A stretch of DNA of 64,000 nt from Adiantum capillus-veneris (Eukaryota > Streptophyta > Polypodiopsida > Polypodiales > Pteridaceae), in assembly GCA_014529385.2 (NCBI GenBank), contig CM043964.1, forward strand, positions 110,048,587 to 110,112,586, given 5' to 3'. Every line of letters starts with the position of its first letter. Within the stretch, counting starts at the first letter, position 1. Below the pieces are notes generated by a model, which searched no databases, had not been told where the DNA came from, and saw only the letters and a program-made list of their open reading frames with translations. Positions 10,677 through 20,313 of this stretch are shown piece after piece. Position numbers and translations under genes: made by a program.

Positions 10677-11987
10677 ATGAGGTCACAACACTTGCATGCT
10701 GTGCACAACACTAGAGGTGTAGATGACGAGTGGGTGCCACAAGAGTTCACCAAAGGTACTTGGGTATACATGCAACCATCTGCTATTGGCCCTCATCGTG
10801 TGCGGAATCGTGCAAACTTGGATCTTCATTGGAAAGGAAAGCTCCTTGGCTTCAAGAACCGCAAAGACAAGGAGACCGTAGCCATTGTGCAACATGTTTT
10901 CTCAATGTCAACCATGCATTTGCAACAACCACCTCGATTTCTAACAGGTTGTAAGTACATGTTTTGAGAATACAAAGCTAGGTGTGAAATCACAGTGTAA
11001 TGTTATTATGGATTCATACTTAAGATTTGTCATGCATTTATAGTCATATTTCCATCCACGTTGGTGGAGGAGCAGCCACTACATAGTCTCTCGGGCACAT
11101 TCAATGCTATACATGTGGATATTGGAGCAATAATGTTCCCACATCTTTGCCCAACCAAACTGGTTCAAAGAAGGATTTTCTTCTATCCTCACTCTTATAT
11201 TGTCCCTACTTCTACACAAGCATTTGGAACGCTTGAACCCATCAAAGTAACTTCCCTATTAAGTATGGAGTGGCCGGTGCCAGATTTGTGGTCGGTAGCA
11301 TCTTTCAAGCAAAAGATGATAATGGATGTCGAAAACTCTTTGAAATACTCTAAGGCTTCTAGGTCTGTGGTCTTGAGTTGGTGTTTGCCTATTCATTGTT
11401 TTGTGCACATTTTTAAAGAGTTTGGATTTGTGGAGACTACAACAATGCTTGTATGTAAAGATGCGCATTACGAGGAATTAGGAAGGCTTTTAGAAGAGGA
11501 CTGGGGTTTTGTGGAGGGCGTGCACAACGGGGACCGGTACCGTTGTAAGGTTGGAGCTTCAGGTATTGGAATGCGCTATTTGAAATCCCGCACCTCCTTG
11601 TACATACGATTTCACTATGATCGTTGGATGTGCAAGCTTGGAGCGTGGACTCCCTTAAAGAGTGTAGACGGCACTATTGCAAGATTTGACATTGCAGTGA
11701 AGATGCCCAACGATGCTTTGGAGGCAGTCCAAGTGAACAAGCATTGGACTCTCAGTAATGTTCGAGAACATTTGGCTATTATGGGTTTTGAGGCCCTTCA
11801 ACAAACACAATTTCGTTTACAAGGTCACAAGGTGAGAATCCTTCCACCACATTTTTAATACATCATGGTTTGTCGATCATTGGATGCTTATTGTAATGAA
11901 TGTCCACAGATTGGGAAGAGAATGGAAGACAAATTGAAGGTCGAGGAGGACTGGGGGATGGATGGAACTATGCTATCGATCTTATAA
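10677..11987 (+). CDS. Transposon gene A, three exons, unknown function
   Basis: I infer exons 10677-10950, 11044-11831 and 11910-11987. The introns are 93 bp (GTAAGT to TTATAG) and 78 bp (GTGAGA to CCACAG), and both preserve the frame exactly. The first ATG is uncertain: 10677 is the nearest in-frame ATG, while the ATG at 10643 has better context but a different frame. The product is about 378 residues. Residues ~20-145 (KGTWVYMQPS, HWKGKLLGFKNRKDKETVAI, RRIFFYPHSYIVPTS) are strand-rich and faintly resemble a BAH domain, a nucleosome-binding fold; this is a weak guess. The rest, with FGFVETTTMLVCKD and LYIRFHYDRWMCKLGAWTPL, is not recognised. No internal stop is seen in the spliced frame. 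It is the outermost gene on the left of the DNA transposon. Confidence 0.6.
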
Positions 11988-12144
11988 CTTTGTAACTCTT
12001 GCAATTTTCAAACTGATCTCCGATGTAATCAACATGATTTGCTTTGGCAAATCATGCCTTTGAATATAATTTTTTTGCATTGAGATGAGAAATCATTTTT
12101 TGGTGAAAGTGCCTTTTTTTTAATGTCTTAAAAAAAGGGTCCAT

Positions 12145-12152
12145 TATAAAAG
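12145..12152 (+). promoter_or_regulatory. TATA box of transposon gene B
   Basis: TATAAAAG, about 80 bp before the ATG at 12234, which allows a short 5' UTR. It separates gene B from gene A as its own transcription unit. Confidence 0.5.
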
Positions 12153-12233
12153 GGGGGCCACCTAACTCATTCACTATTTTCACTTTTTCAACTCTTGAGC
12201 TCCTCCACTCTCTATCTACACCCCAGGCTAGAC

Positions 12234-13766
12234 ATGGATGCTTCCACAGCCTCTGCATCTGCAGCCACATCCACCCCTTTGTCACGCTTCATCCTCTTCC
12301 TCGAGGACACCAAATACAAAGGTAAGCTGGACCTCCACACCTTTTTTACTCGTCTCCCTTACCTTGACGCCACAATTGCCCTTCACATGGATGCATTTGC
12401 TGAGATTTTTGCGTTCATGGAGGAGCACATCATAAAATATTATGTATCTATCCCCCCACATGCAGGGATCTAGGTGCCTTGCGATCTTTTGCGCTATATA
12501 CACAAAGGTGATTGCCCATTCTCCAAGTGGTTGCAACGATTCCAAGAAATTGCAACCGATGCAGGCTATTACTTGGACGAGCAAGCCCCACGGGTGTCAG
12601 TGCTCAAGAAGCGCAAGTTGGGGGTGGAGTAACTTTCTTGGCTTGCAACATTTATCTTCTTGGTGAGCGAGGAACCTGATTTGGAGGAGCTCCGCTTACC
12701 ACACCTTCAGGTTGGGTCCTTTATCAAGGACACCAAGGAGAAGTAGGTTATCCCCATGAACCCTGAAGGAAAGGCACTCCGGCTCGAGTACCCTAGGGGT
12801 CTTGAGGAAGTGGTTGAGAAATCCATAGTTGCGGCTGGCCCTAGTGACACTCCAGTGCCACTACCACTGACGGATGTGGCTATCCCAGAGGTAGAAATCA
12901 GCCGCTTCTCCTCAGTGGTAGTGGATGGGGAGGAGTATGTGTTTCTTCATGATTTGGAGGAAGCATTTGGCCTACGCATGGATGAATGCTTGAGCGGGCT
13001 ATGCAATAGCACCAAATGTCCCTTAGACAATACGCCAGATGTCCTAGAAAGCAAGCTCTTGCCAGATGGGGACTCTGTTGCTGACACTATTGCAGTTGTA
13101 TGTGCGGGGGTCCTGGCAGAAGAGCAGTTGCACGTGGATGATGAAGAATTCCAAGCCACGCAAGCCAAGGTTGAGGCTGCTAGGATGCCTATGCCATTAT
13201 GCAACCTCCTATCTGATGATCCAAAGCTCGTATCTGTGGTGCATGGGAGCATTGACTTGGATGAAAAGGGCAACAAGGAGGAGGACGACAAGGAGCAGGA
13301 GGTAAACTGTATCCTAATTTTCATGTTACTATTTTATCCTTCATTGTCTTTTTTCTCAACCTTCATCGGTTTGTGACAGGATGTCATGGAGGTTGATGAT
13401 TTTGTTGCAAGGACGGGTGGCAAGCGGATGGGCTTTGGACCTCAAGCTTCCCTTGCGCATTACCTAGGACATCTCCCCCCTGGCGATGTGGCCATTATCC
13501 ATAATGAATTTACTCCCCAATCCCATTTCATGACTTGTTCGTTAAAAGCTTTGAGCAAGTTTTTGTGTTTGAGCACCATTGCTCAAACTACGCATCAAGT
13601 GTTCCTAGTGCGTAGATCCCTTGTATGCACAGCGTTTGGCACTGGCTTTCGTGGTAAAGTGCTTGCCCAGATAGGGATACATGCTTCCATTGGCTCAACT
13701 GACCCAAAGGCCATAGCGCAGTCCCTCTTGACTGGGGAGTTGCCTTACACACAAAATAGGCGCTAG
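12234..13766 (+). pseudogene. Transposon gene B, two exons, three in-frame stops
   Basis: One continuous frame runs from ATG 12234 to the intron at 13302-13379 (78 bp, GTAAAC to GACAG). It resumes in frame at 13380 and ends at TAG 13764-13766. Within exon 1 the frame is broken by TAG 12471, TAA 12630 and TAG 12744, yet the stretches between read as ordinary protein (CDLLRYIHKGDCPFSKWLQR, LEELRLPHLQVGSFIKDTKE, then an acidic region ending in DEKGNKEEDDKEQE). Ignoring stops, the product would be about 484 residues. The C-terminal exon contains GGKRMGFGPQASLAHYLGHL and TAFGTGFRGKVLAQIGIHAS. No family is recognised. The stops point to a recent loss of coding ability, or to very short introns that I cannot justify. 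Confidence 0.6.
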
Positions 13767-13993
13767 GAAATGGTCAAAAAAATTATGAGCTCCTCAGATA
13801 CATGATGTAAAATCACCGTTTTGGAAGTAATAAAAAATATTTGAAATTGTCTCTCTATCTTGCAAATTCTTTTGAATGTGATTTGTCAATCTTGAAAATT
13901 GTTTCAACTGGTGATATGAAAATTGTTTTGATTGGTGACTTTGTAAATTCAAGTTCTGTATGTAATTTCAGTAAATTTAGGTATTTTATGTTC

Positions 13994-14141
13994 CCTAGGG
14001 GGTAGATAAGCCTACCAAGGGCCAAAAAAGCCTGGCCACAAGGGCGCGCAAATGGCCCATCCATCAGTTTTGGATGGGCCATTTGCGCGCCCTTGTGGCC
14101 AGGCTTCCTTTTGCCCCTGGTAGGCTTATCTACCCCCTAGG
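13994..14141. repeat. Long hairpin 1
   Basis: Arms of about 70 bp with few mismatches: CCTAGGGGGTAGATAAGCCT to GGCTTATCTACCCCCTAGG, around a 7-base loop at 14064-14070. The inner arm GCGCGCAAATGGCCCATCCA pairs perfectly. Confidence 0.95.
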
Positions 14142-14470
14142 ATACTTACAAACCACAAATATATTGAAATGAATTGGTTTTGCATCATTAATTTAGATGC
14201 ATCCTTTTATGGCAATTCCAGCATATGTTCACACTCAAGGACACTAGAAAAGGTGAAATCAATTATAAAATGAAGTTTCCAGCACACTATTACCTGCTTT
14301 AGCTCTACCTAGTACACCCCTGCACCAAAAAGTCCAATTACATTGGACATTTGAAAAATCCAAATTAATGTTGCATAGACACTTGGTTTCACAATATGTT
14401 AAAAAGGGTGCCCACAAGGATCCATGTAAAATAATGTTGCAAAACCACTAGGTTTTAGTAAATTTGTGCT

Positions 14471-14639
14471 TTTTAAGTACCCTTGGGTGTAGATAAGCCT
14501 ACAAGGGGCAAAAAAAAGCCTAGCCACAAGGGCACGCAAATGGCCCATCCAAAACTGATGGATGAGCCATTTGTGCGCCCTTGTGGCCAGGCTTTTTTTT
14601 GCCCCTTGTAGGCTTATCTACCCCCAAGGGTACTTAAAA
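14471..14639. repeat. Long hairpin 2
   Basis: Same arm sequence as hairpin 1, with a few changes (GTGTAGATAAGCCTACAAGG to CCTTGTAGGCTTATCTAC) and arms near 78 bp. The loop reads AAAACTGAT, the complement of the loop of hairpin 1 (TCAGTTT), so the two hairpins are in opposite orientation. Confidence 0.95.
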
Positions 14640-14811
14640 TACCTAAATTTATTGAAATTGACTGAAATTACATACAGAACTTGAAATTACAAAGTCATTT
14701 CATTACACAGATAAAAGACACAGTAGACACAACTGTTGATCATATTGTCATTGGAAAGTCAAATCGTTACAAAGATAAGGGTTTGCAATATAAAAAGAGG
14801 GGTAACTTCGG

Positions 14812-15707
14812 CTAATGCTCGAAGTCTCGTCGCAATCGACGTGCAAGCTGCATATCTTTTGGCTGTATTGTCACTCGCTTTGCATGATTGGCGCATAGGT
14901 TGGTATCTTCCAACACCGAAATGATGTGGGCCTCTGCAGCTTCTTGAATAGCCTCTAGCGCTATTTCTTGCATTCTGTACTGATTTCCATAGCTTTGAAG
15001 CACCTCCTTCACTGTGCGAGCAAAGGGGCCGCGTCGAATCAAAAGCTTCGTCGTCTTCTGGTAGTGGCGGATTTCTGCAAATGCCCTTGCTATTTTTCGG
15101 CACCGCTGCGTTGTCTTGGGGGCACTTGCACATTTGCTGGCGGGCGGCATTTAGGCTTCTTGAAAAACTTAGACTTGTGCCTATTTACATGCTTAGGGGC
15201 TGGTTCTGCAGCCTCTTCTGATTCTTCCTCTTCCCTTGGCTGTCGATCTTGTTGTGTGGGGAGAGCTCCCTGGCCTCGAGGCAATGTCTTCCCCCCAACG
15301 GCCACTTGGTGTGTGCGCGGTATTTTATCTCGCAGCCATGGTAGCTCACTCTCTGATTCAGTGTCTGTATGGACCACCCGAGTCCTGGATGGTCCTGCTT
15401 GTGATTGGTGGCGCGACGGCTGCTCCCTATCGGACTCTGTTGTTTGCTGGCCCTCTTCTTCTCTCCATCGTTGGGCACGTTGTTTCATTCTCTTTCTAGG
15501 TGTTATATCTTGAAGAGATGGAGATTCAACAGTCCTCGATGACTCTTGTGCCCTACCACCATGCCCACTACCAGAAGAGTTCCTGGAACGGCCAGGTGTT
15601 CGTGGCCGTTTTCTTGTGCCTTTAAGCCATGACGGCTTCTCACATCCTTGGAGGGTGTTTTTGTTGGCAGGCGGATGCTCTTTCGCGGTTTGTTTGGTGC
15701 GCGCCAT
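14812..15707 (-). CDS. Transposon-borne histone H3-like protein, two exons
   Basis: Exon 1 is 15707-15189 (173 residues) and exon 2 is 15105-14812 (97 residues plus stop). The 83-bp intron (GTAAAT to CGCAG) is phase 0. Across the junction the protein reads PKH then [19 protein letters not shown], which lines up with histone H3 [20 protein letters not shown] without a gap; this supports the splice. The protein starts MARTKQTA, identical to the H3 tip around Lys4. Residues ~10-170 are a long polar tail unlike H3, with acidic runs ([12 protein letters not shown]). The fold then follows: [56 protein letters not shown]. Loop 1 has the length of ordinary H3, not the longer loop of CENH3. The ATG context (CAAAATGGCG) is good. 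No stop or frameshift is present, unlike its neighbours. It should act in the nucleus, in nucleosomes or as a decoy; that is inference. Confidence 0.88.
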
Positions 15708-15764
15708 TTTGTTGGTAAGAGCTCACCTGTTCTTAAGAAATGAGTGGTTTATGAGAGCATGCAA

Positions 15765-15780
15765 TATTTATAAGGGCCCA
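15765..15780 (-). promoter_or_regulatory. TATA box and site-II-like motif of the H3-like gene
   Basis: On the minus strand TGGGCCCTTATAAATA lies about 58 bp before the ATG at 15707. TGGGCC is the plant site II/TCP element found in promoters of cell-cycle and histone-related genes. The tight spacing supports the start at 15707. Confidence 0.5.
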
Positions 15781-16059
15781 TTCAAAAAGGGCACTGTTCA
15801 CACTAATATTTTTAAAAAAGTATTATTTTTTAAATAAACATGTCGCTAAGAGTTGGACCCTGCGTTCACGTTTAGTGACTCGCGCAGTATCCACTTTGAT
15901 CACTCTGCATCGCCTCCATGCACCATGCTTGGTGGGACCTTGCGACATTTGCCACTTGTTGCTATGCTCTTGACGACTCCATTTCCGCACTTCAATAGTA
16001 ATCTTGGATTGTCACGCACGCTCCATTGTGAGCCTACGAGCAAATGTTGTGCAAAAAAA

Positions 16060-18793
16060 CTAGTTGAACATCTCCTCCAAATAATTGGATTGCACCATTC
16101 CACCACCATGTCGAGTATTTTTGAAGTACACTCCCCTTGCTTGATAATGGGACTTGTCCATGCCTTGAGTGCTAAAAATTTCAAGCGATCCATACTTGTG
16201 CATAAAAATTGCACCATGCGCAAACAAGATATGCTGTTCACATGAGTAAACGATCCACATTATTAAATAAAAACAATCCCTTGTAATGAATACACCATGC
16301 AAAATGACTTACCATGTAATGTGTGATGATATTTTCACCCTAAGAAAGGGTGAAGACCGTGGTAAAATCCGCCAAGGCTTCTTGAAATGATTGGCGTTGT
16401 TCTTCTGTTGTGCTATTAAGGCCCATAAGCTTGACCATTTTATCAAAATGTGTCCAAACTTTCTTGCGCTTGTTTGCAAGCTCGCCATTTGAATCATTGT
16501 CAGTAGTAGTAGCTTTGCATAACTCCTTCCAAAGCTCCCAAAGGTTACCTGCCTGCTGGTTGGAACTGTTTTGAGCATCATATCGACTTGGCTTTCCTTG
16601 GGAAACTTTCTTCAAAAAGTGTCTAGCTTTTTGTCCACTCATTGACACTTGTTGAGCAAATTCATGGGCCTCCCCTGTGTTCTTTGCAGCAACGATAGAC
16701 ACATTTCCACCGTGACAGCCAATGGAATTCAAGAGTACCTCCACTCTTTCGATCGCTTCCTGGGACTTTTCCAACGGTTTCATTGTGAAATCATAGTCAA
16801 TGTGGAGCTTCAATAGCCTATCAAAAATATGCATGAATGCGTGTAATGTACAAAAATGTACATTCGATAGAGGAAATAGAAAGATTGGATTCCAAGCGTG
16901 GTCCTTTTGATCACAGTTTGGGGCATTGAACATGGGACATCTCAGAATAGACGCTTCCCATTCTCTACCTTCATCTCCGACATCACGACAATCTAACCCT
17001 TGTTCTCCATGCCCTTGCCATGGAAGCATGGAACCGACCTTTGCAGTGCTCTTATGTGATTTTTGTCCATTAGGTTTGTACCCTCGAGTGCAAAATGGAC
17101 AAGGCATGAGAGAAGAAGCCCCTTGTTTGCAGCCAAGCAAACACTTTATGGTCTTCAAATCCCCACCTAAGTGCCACTGCACATCATAACTACCAAAACC
17201 CTCAATCTCCAACTTCTGACCTGCAATTTGGGAGTATATTACTTCTGTGATCCATGGAGTTCTCTCAAAAATCCATGAAAGTACTCCATTGGTCTCTTTG
17301 GGCACCTCAATAGCACCCAACCACCAAATGTCTTTCTCTGATTGCACGCTAAAAGATGGGGTGGGAGATGGCTCGACTGAATCCCTTCGCTTGGTTTGCA
17401 GAAGGGCCTCATTCATTAGAGTGACACTTAGCCTCTCTAACCTTTGGCCTTTCACTATTTGACACTCATCGAGTTTCAACACAAAAGCAACTTTTGTGCC
17501 AAGCACTACAAAATAAATAGTGCTAAGACCTTAAACTTCAGAGTCTATGATAAGAATAGTACCAAAGAAAAAAGTAAAGTGTGTCACCTTCTTCAGGTAA
17601 CTCGTAAAAGCAAAGCATGGCTTCTTGAAGCCTTCTAAGATCCACGAAAATATTGTTCCACATTGTGTAAGGAAAGCCCTTCTCCGAAGGTCTTATGGAT
17701 TGTTTCTTACCTTTTCCCCTTGTCTTTGTTGCGCACGAAGCATAAAGGAAAGTTGGCATTGTGTCCTCAATGTGTAGGTATGTCCCAATGCGGGAGAACA
17801 CATCTTCGTTTGTGGCCTTCTTTGCGAGCTTGACCTTGTGAGGAACGGGAAATAGGTTTTCCACAATGCCATGTTCTTTGAGGGCATCCTTTAGGAGTTG
17901 GAAAATAGTCCGATAGGCTTTGGTGCTGATTCCAGCCTCATCACAAGCTTGTTGAACGTCATCATCACTAACCACATTTCTTAATTTACACATAAGGTCC
18001 TTGGTGACTGCATCCTTAATGTGCTTACCTCCAGGTGATTGTAAGATAGAAATCACGTCCTAGGTATTGAGACAACTAGTGAGAAGGTTGAATCGATCAT
18101 CTTGGCTTGTTCCACCGCATGCCTCCTGGATAAAGTTTCTAGCAACAAATAAACATAAATGTTAGAAAATAGTGTGAAGTAAGAATGCATCATGCAAGTA
18201 AAGACCAAATCACCTGTGGCTGTAACTCGTCGTTTGCGTGCTCCTCCCGAATGTGCAAGAGTTTCAATGGATGAATACGTGCGTTTGCGTTCCCTTGCAC
18301 CAAGGGGTGTTTCTTTCAAGTATGTGATGGTGTTGGTAAGCTTCTGGATGTGGGACTCCTTTTCTTGCATTTGTTGTTCAAGAGTTTTAACTACCCTCTC
18401 CGAAGAGGCAACACTCTCTTGTAATGCCGTCATCTTGAGGTGAAGAGCTTGACATTCGTGCATCCACATATGCAAAGAAGCACTTGCACCCATACAAAAC
18501 CGCTTGCAATAGCCTAACAAACCTGCTTCTCCCCTCCCAAGAAATTGAAGAAATATGAAAAGGCTATTAAACGGTGGATGGAAGCGGCTTATAGGATCGT
18601 AAGGGTACAAATGGCCATCCACCCAAATGTCAACATTGGTCTCACAAGCAGTGCGATGTTCCTGTGATGACCTTTGATCACCCTCACTAGTGGTCTTTGT
18701 TGCAAATGCCGTGGATAAATGAATATGTATGCTTTTGGTGTGCGGAGTACGTGGTGGTGGAAGCAAACCATTTGTGATGTCCGTGAGCACCAT
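16060..18793 (-). pseudogene. DDE-type transposase-like protein, four exons, broken
   Basis: Exons: 18793-18214, 18138-17588, 17505-16313 and 16233-16060. Introns 17587-17506 (82 bp) and 16312-16234 (79 bp) keep the frame; intron 18213-18139 does not quite fit, so a frameshift is likely there. Exon 1 holds a coiled coil (ALQESVASSERVVKTLEQQM) and basic motifs (ARERKR, ARKRRV). Later exons have CDEAGISTKAYRTIFQLLKD, VAFVLKLDECQIVKG, WHLGGDLKTIKCLLG followed by CPFC, VHFCTLHAFMHIFDRLL, and FSTQGMDKSHYQARGVYF before NTRHGG. I recall this order (Asp motif, GGD, a CxxC zinc insert, then F-S-x-Q-x-[ED]-K with an N-x-[KR] motif) from widespread uncharacterised eukaryotic transposase-like proteins with an RNase H fold. 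Candidate acidic residues are the D of LDEC, the D of LGGD and the D of MDK. In-frame TAG codons lie near 18060 and at 16340-16342. It is the presumed mobilising enzyme of this element. Confidence 0.7.
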
Positions 18794-19369
18794 GGAAGTT
18801 GTTGCGCGAGGAAGAAAATGATGAAAAGATAGAGGGGGAAGGGTAGAGAGGTTGAGGAAGATGGGAGGAGAGAAGGAGGGGGGGGGGGGGAGAGAGAGAG
18901 ATTGGGGAGGAGGAGGAAGGTAGGGGCAGAGAGGGAGAGAGGAGGAAGGAAAGAGGAGGAGGAGAGAACAAAATTTTTATTACTTTTTGGGGGAAAAGAT
19001 TTTTGAAAAAATGGATTTTCTAAGCTTGTGGGTTAAAAAATGGGTCAAAAATGATTTTTGGATATGAATATATGTTGGGAGGGAGTTTTAAGTAAAAAAC
19101 AAGTAAAAATATAAATTTTTTAAAAAAGTCAAATTTTGACTCTTTGTGACCCACGTTTTTGTTGATGTGGACACACCCCTATGCTTCCTTCACTTTAAAA
19201 AAAGCTAGAGAGAGAAAGTAACCCTTTAGGTCCACATCCTACATTTGTCTAAAAAAAAGGCTAGAAAAGCCTACTCAAAAGTACCTTCTTCAATGCCCTT
19301 GCCCCCTAAACCCCACACAACATTAGCCTTAATCCCTAAAAATTAGGATTCCTTACAAGGCCCATGCAA
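18794..19369. other. Noncoding right end of the DNA transposon
   Basis: Purine-rich GA/GGA tracts at 18880-18960 (with a G run near 18880-18891) precede the transposase start and probably form its 5' UTR and promoter region. Beyond them the sequence is AT-rich with no gene. GGGATTAAGG (complement at 19327-19336) mirrors the same block near the left end. Confidence 0.5.
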
Positions 19370-19385
19370 GGTTCATATTTCTCTT
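19370..19385 (-). repeat. Right terminal inverted repeat
   Basis: Read inward on the minus strand: AAGAGAAATATGAACC. Partner of 10101-10116. The following 8 bases (19386-19393, AATGGATT) are the candidate right target duplication. Confidence 0.7.
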
Positions 19386-20290
19386 AATGGATTCTTGTAG
19401 GTCTCGGCTATACTCATCTGCAGCGAAGATCTTCCCGTGTACCTTAAGTAGCAAAGGACTTTTTGATATTCCCTCAATTACCTCAAAAGGTGCTTTTCCC
19501 GTGGAAGTATGTACAGTGTTATTGTAGGCATACGCCACTAAGGGTAAGTACTTCTCCCATTGGGATCTTTGATCTACTTCCGTTACATAGGCTTTTAGTA
19601 GATCGAGAATTGTTAGGTTAGCTATTTCACTTTGGCCATCCGTTTGTGGGTGATAGGCTGAAGAGAAATTTAGCCTTGTTCCTAAATTCTCAAAGAGACC
19701 CTTCCAGAAATTACTGGTCATTCTAGGATCTCTATCCGACACTATGGACATTGGCAAGCCATGGTACTTGAAGATTTGTTAAATGAAAAGGGTTGCCATT
19801 TGATGGGCTTTGATAGTATTTTTGACATGTATAAAATGAGGTTGTTTACTGAACCCGTCTACTATCGTCCATATTCCTGCATTCCCATGGATAGACTTAG
19901 GCAATCCAAAGATAAAATCCATGGATATGCTCTCGCACGATGAATTAGGGATTGGCAAAGGTTAAAGCAATCCAGGTTGCTTCCCTCTATCATACTTCGT
20001 CTTTTGGCATACCACACATTTAGAAACATACTCTTGTATGTTTGCTTTCATGGTAGGCCAATAGAAATATGTTTCAATCCCCTTTAAGGTAGACTGAATC
20101 CCTCTATACCCGCATAAGGAGGAGCATGAGATTCATACATTACTTTCTCACGGAGTGAGTTAGTAACGCATAGTCTATTGCCATAGAGAAGATAACCATC
20201 TTGTAAAGTAAATGGTTCCTCTTTCTTCCCTAGTGCAAGGACTGAAATCACATCTCTAAAATTGGGATCAATAGCATACTCATCTATCAT
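19386..20290 (-). pseudogene. Integrase N-terminal and core part
   Basis: Reading right to left in several frames: VTNSLREKVMYESHAPPYAG (eroded zinc-binding region), CVVCQKTKYDRGKQPGLL, SMDFIFGLPKS (first catalytic Asp), SIVSDRDPRMTSNFWKGLF (second Asp) and SAYHPQTDGQSEIANLTILD (catalytic Glu). The frame then ends in the inserted DNA transposon after YSRDLQES. Frameshifts separate the blocks. The gene continues at 10092. Confidence 0.9.
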
Positions 20291-20313
20291 AGAAGATAGA
20301 TCATTGTGAGTTG

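Larger units (their letters stand above)
13938..14699. repeat. Nested inverted repeat between convergent genes
   Basis: Outer arms at about 13938-14141 and 14471-14699 are inverted copies of each other (CAAGTTCTGTATGTAATTTC on the left, its complement GAAATTACATACAGAACTTG on the right) with a ~330-bp spacer. Each arm also contains its own hairpin (listed separately). The block lies exactly where plus-strand gene B ends and the minus-strand H3-like gene ends. It may be a shared 3' structure or a fold-back element inserted there. Confidence 0.85.
10101..19385. mobile_element. TIR DNA transposon carrying a histone H3-like gene
   Basis: This 9.3-kb segment cuts the integrase gene of the surrounding retrotransposon. 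Its ends form an inverted repeat: AGGAAAAATATGAACC at the left, and AAGAGAAATATGAACC read inward from the right (14 of 16 match). A second shared block, GGGATTAAGG, lies 31-49 bp inside each end. The flanking 8-mers AAAGCATT and AATGGATT match at 6 of 8 positions and could be a decayed target duplication. Inside are two plus-strand genes (10677-11987, 12234-13766), a nested inverted repeat (about 13938-14699), an H3-like gene (minus) and a transposase-like gene (minus). The four introns I place with confidence, plus the poorly fitting one near 18140-18213, are 75-93 bp. The superfamily is unassigned. Confidence 0.8.

Noticed and set aside
12442-12473. A tiny intron (GTATCT to GCAG) to remove the first TAG of gene B
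   Set aside because: It would be about 22 bp, too short for plant splicing, and does not remove the other stops.
14812-15150. Calling the H3-like protein a centromeric CENH3
   Set aside because: Loop 1 ([21 protein letters not shown]) has the same length as ordinary H3, without the extra residues typical of CENH3, and [15 protein letters not shown] is H3-like. The gene also sits inside a transposon.
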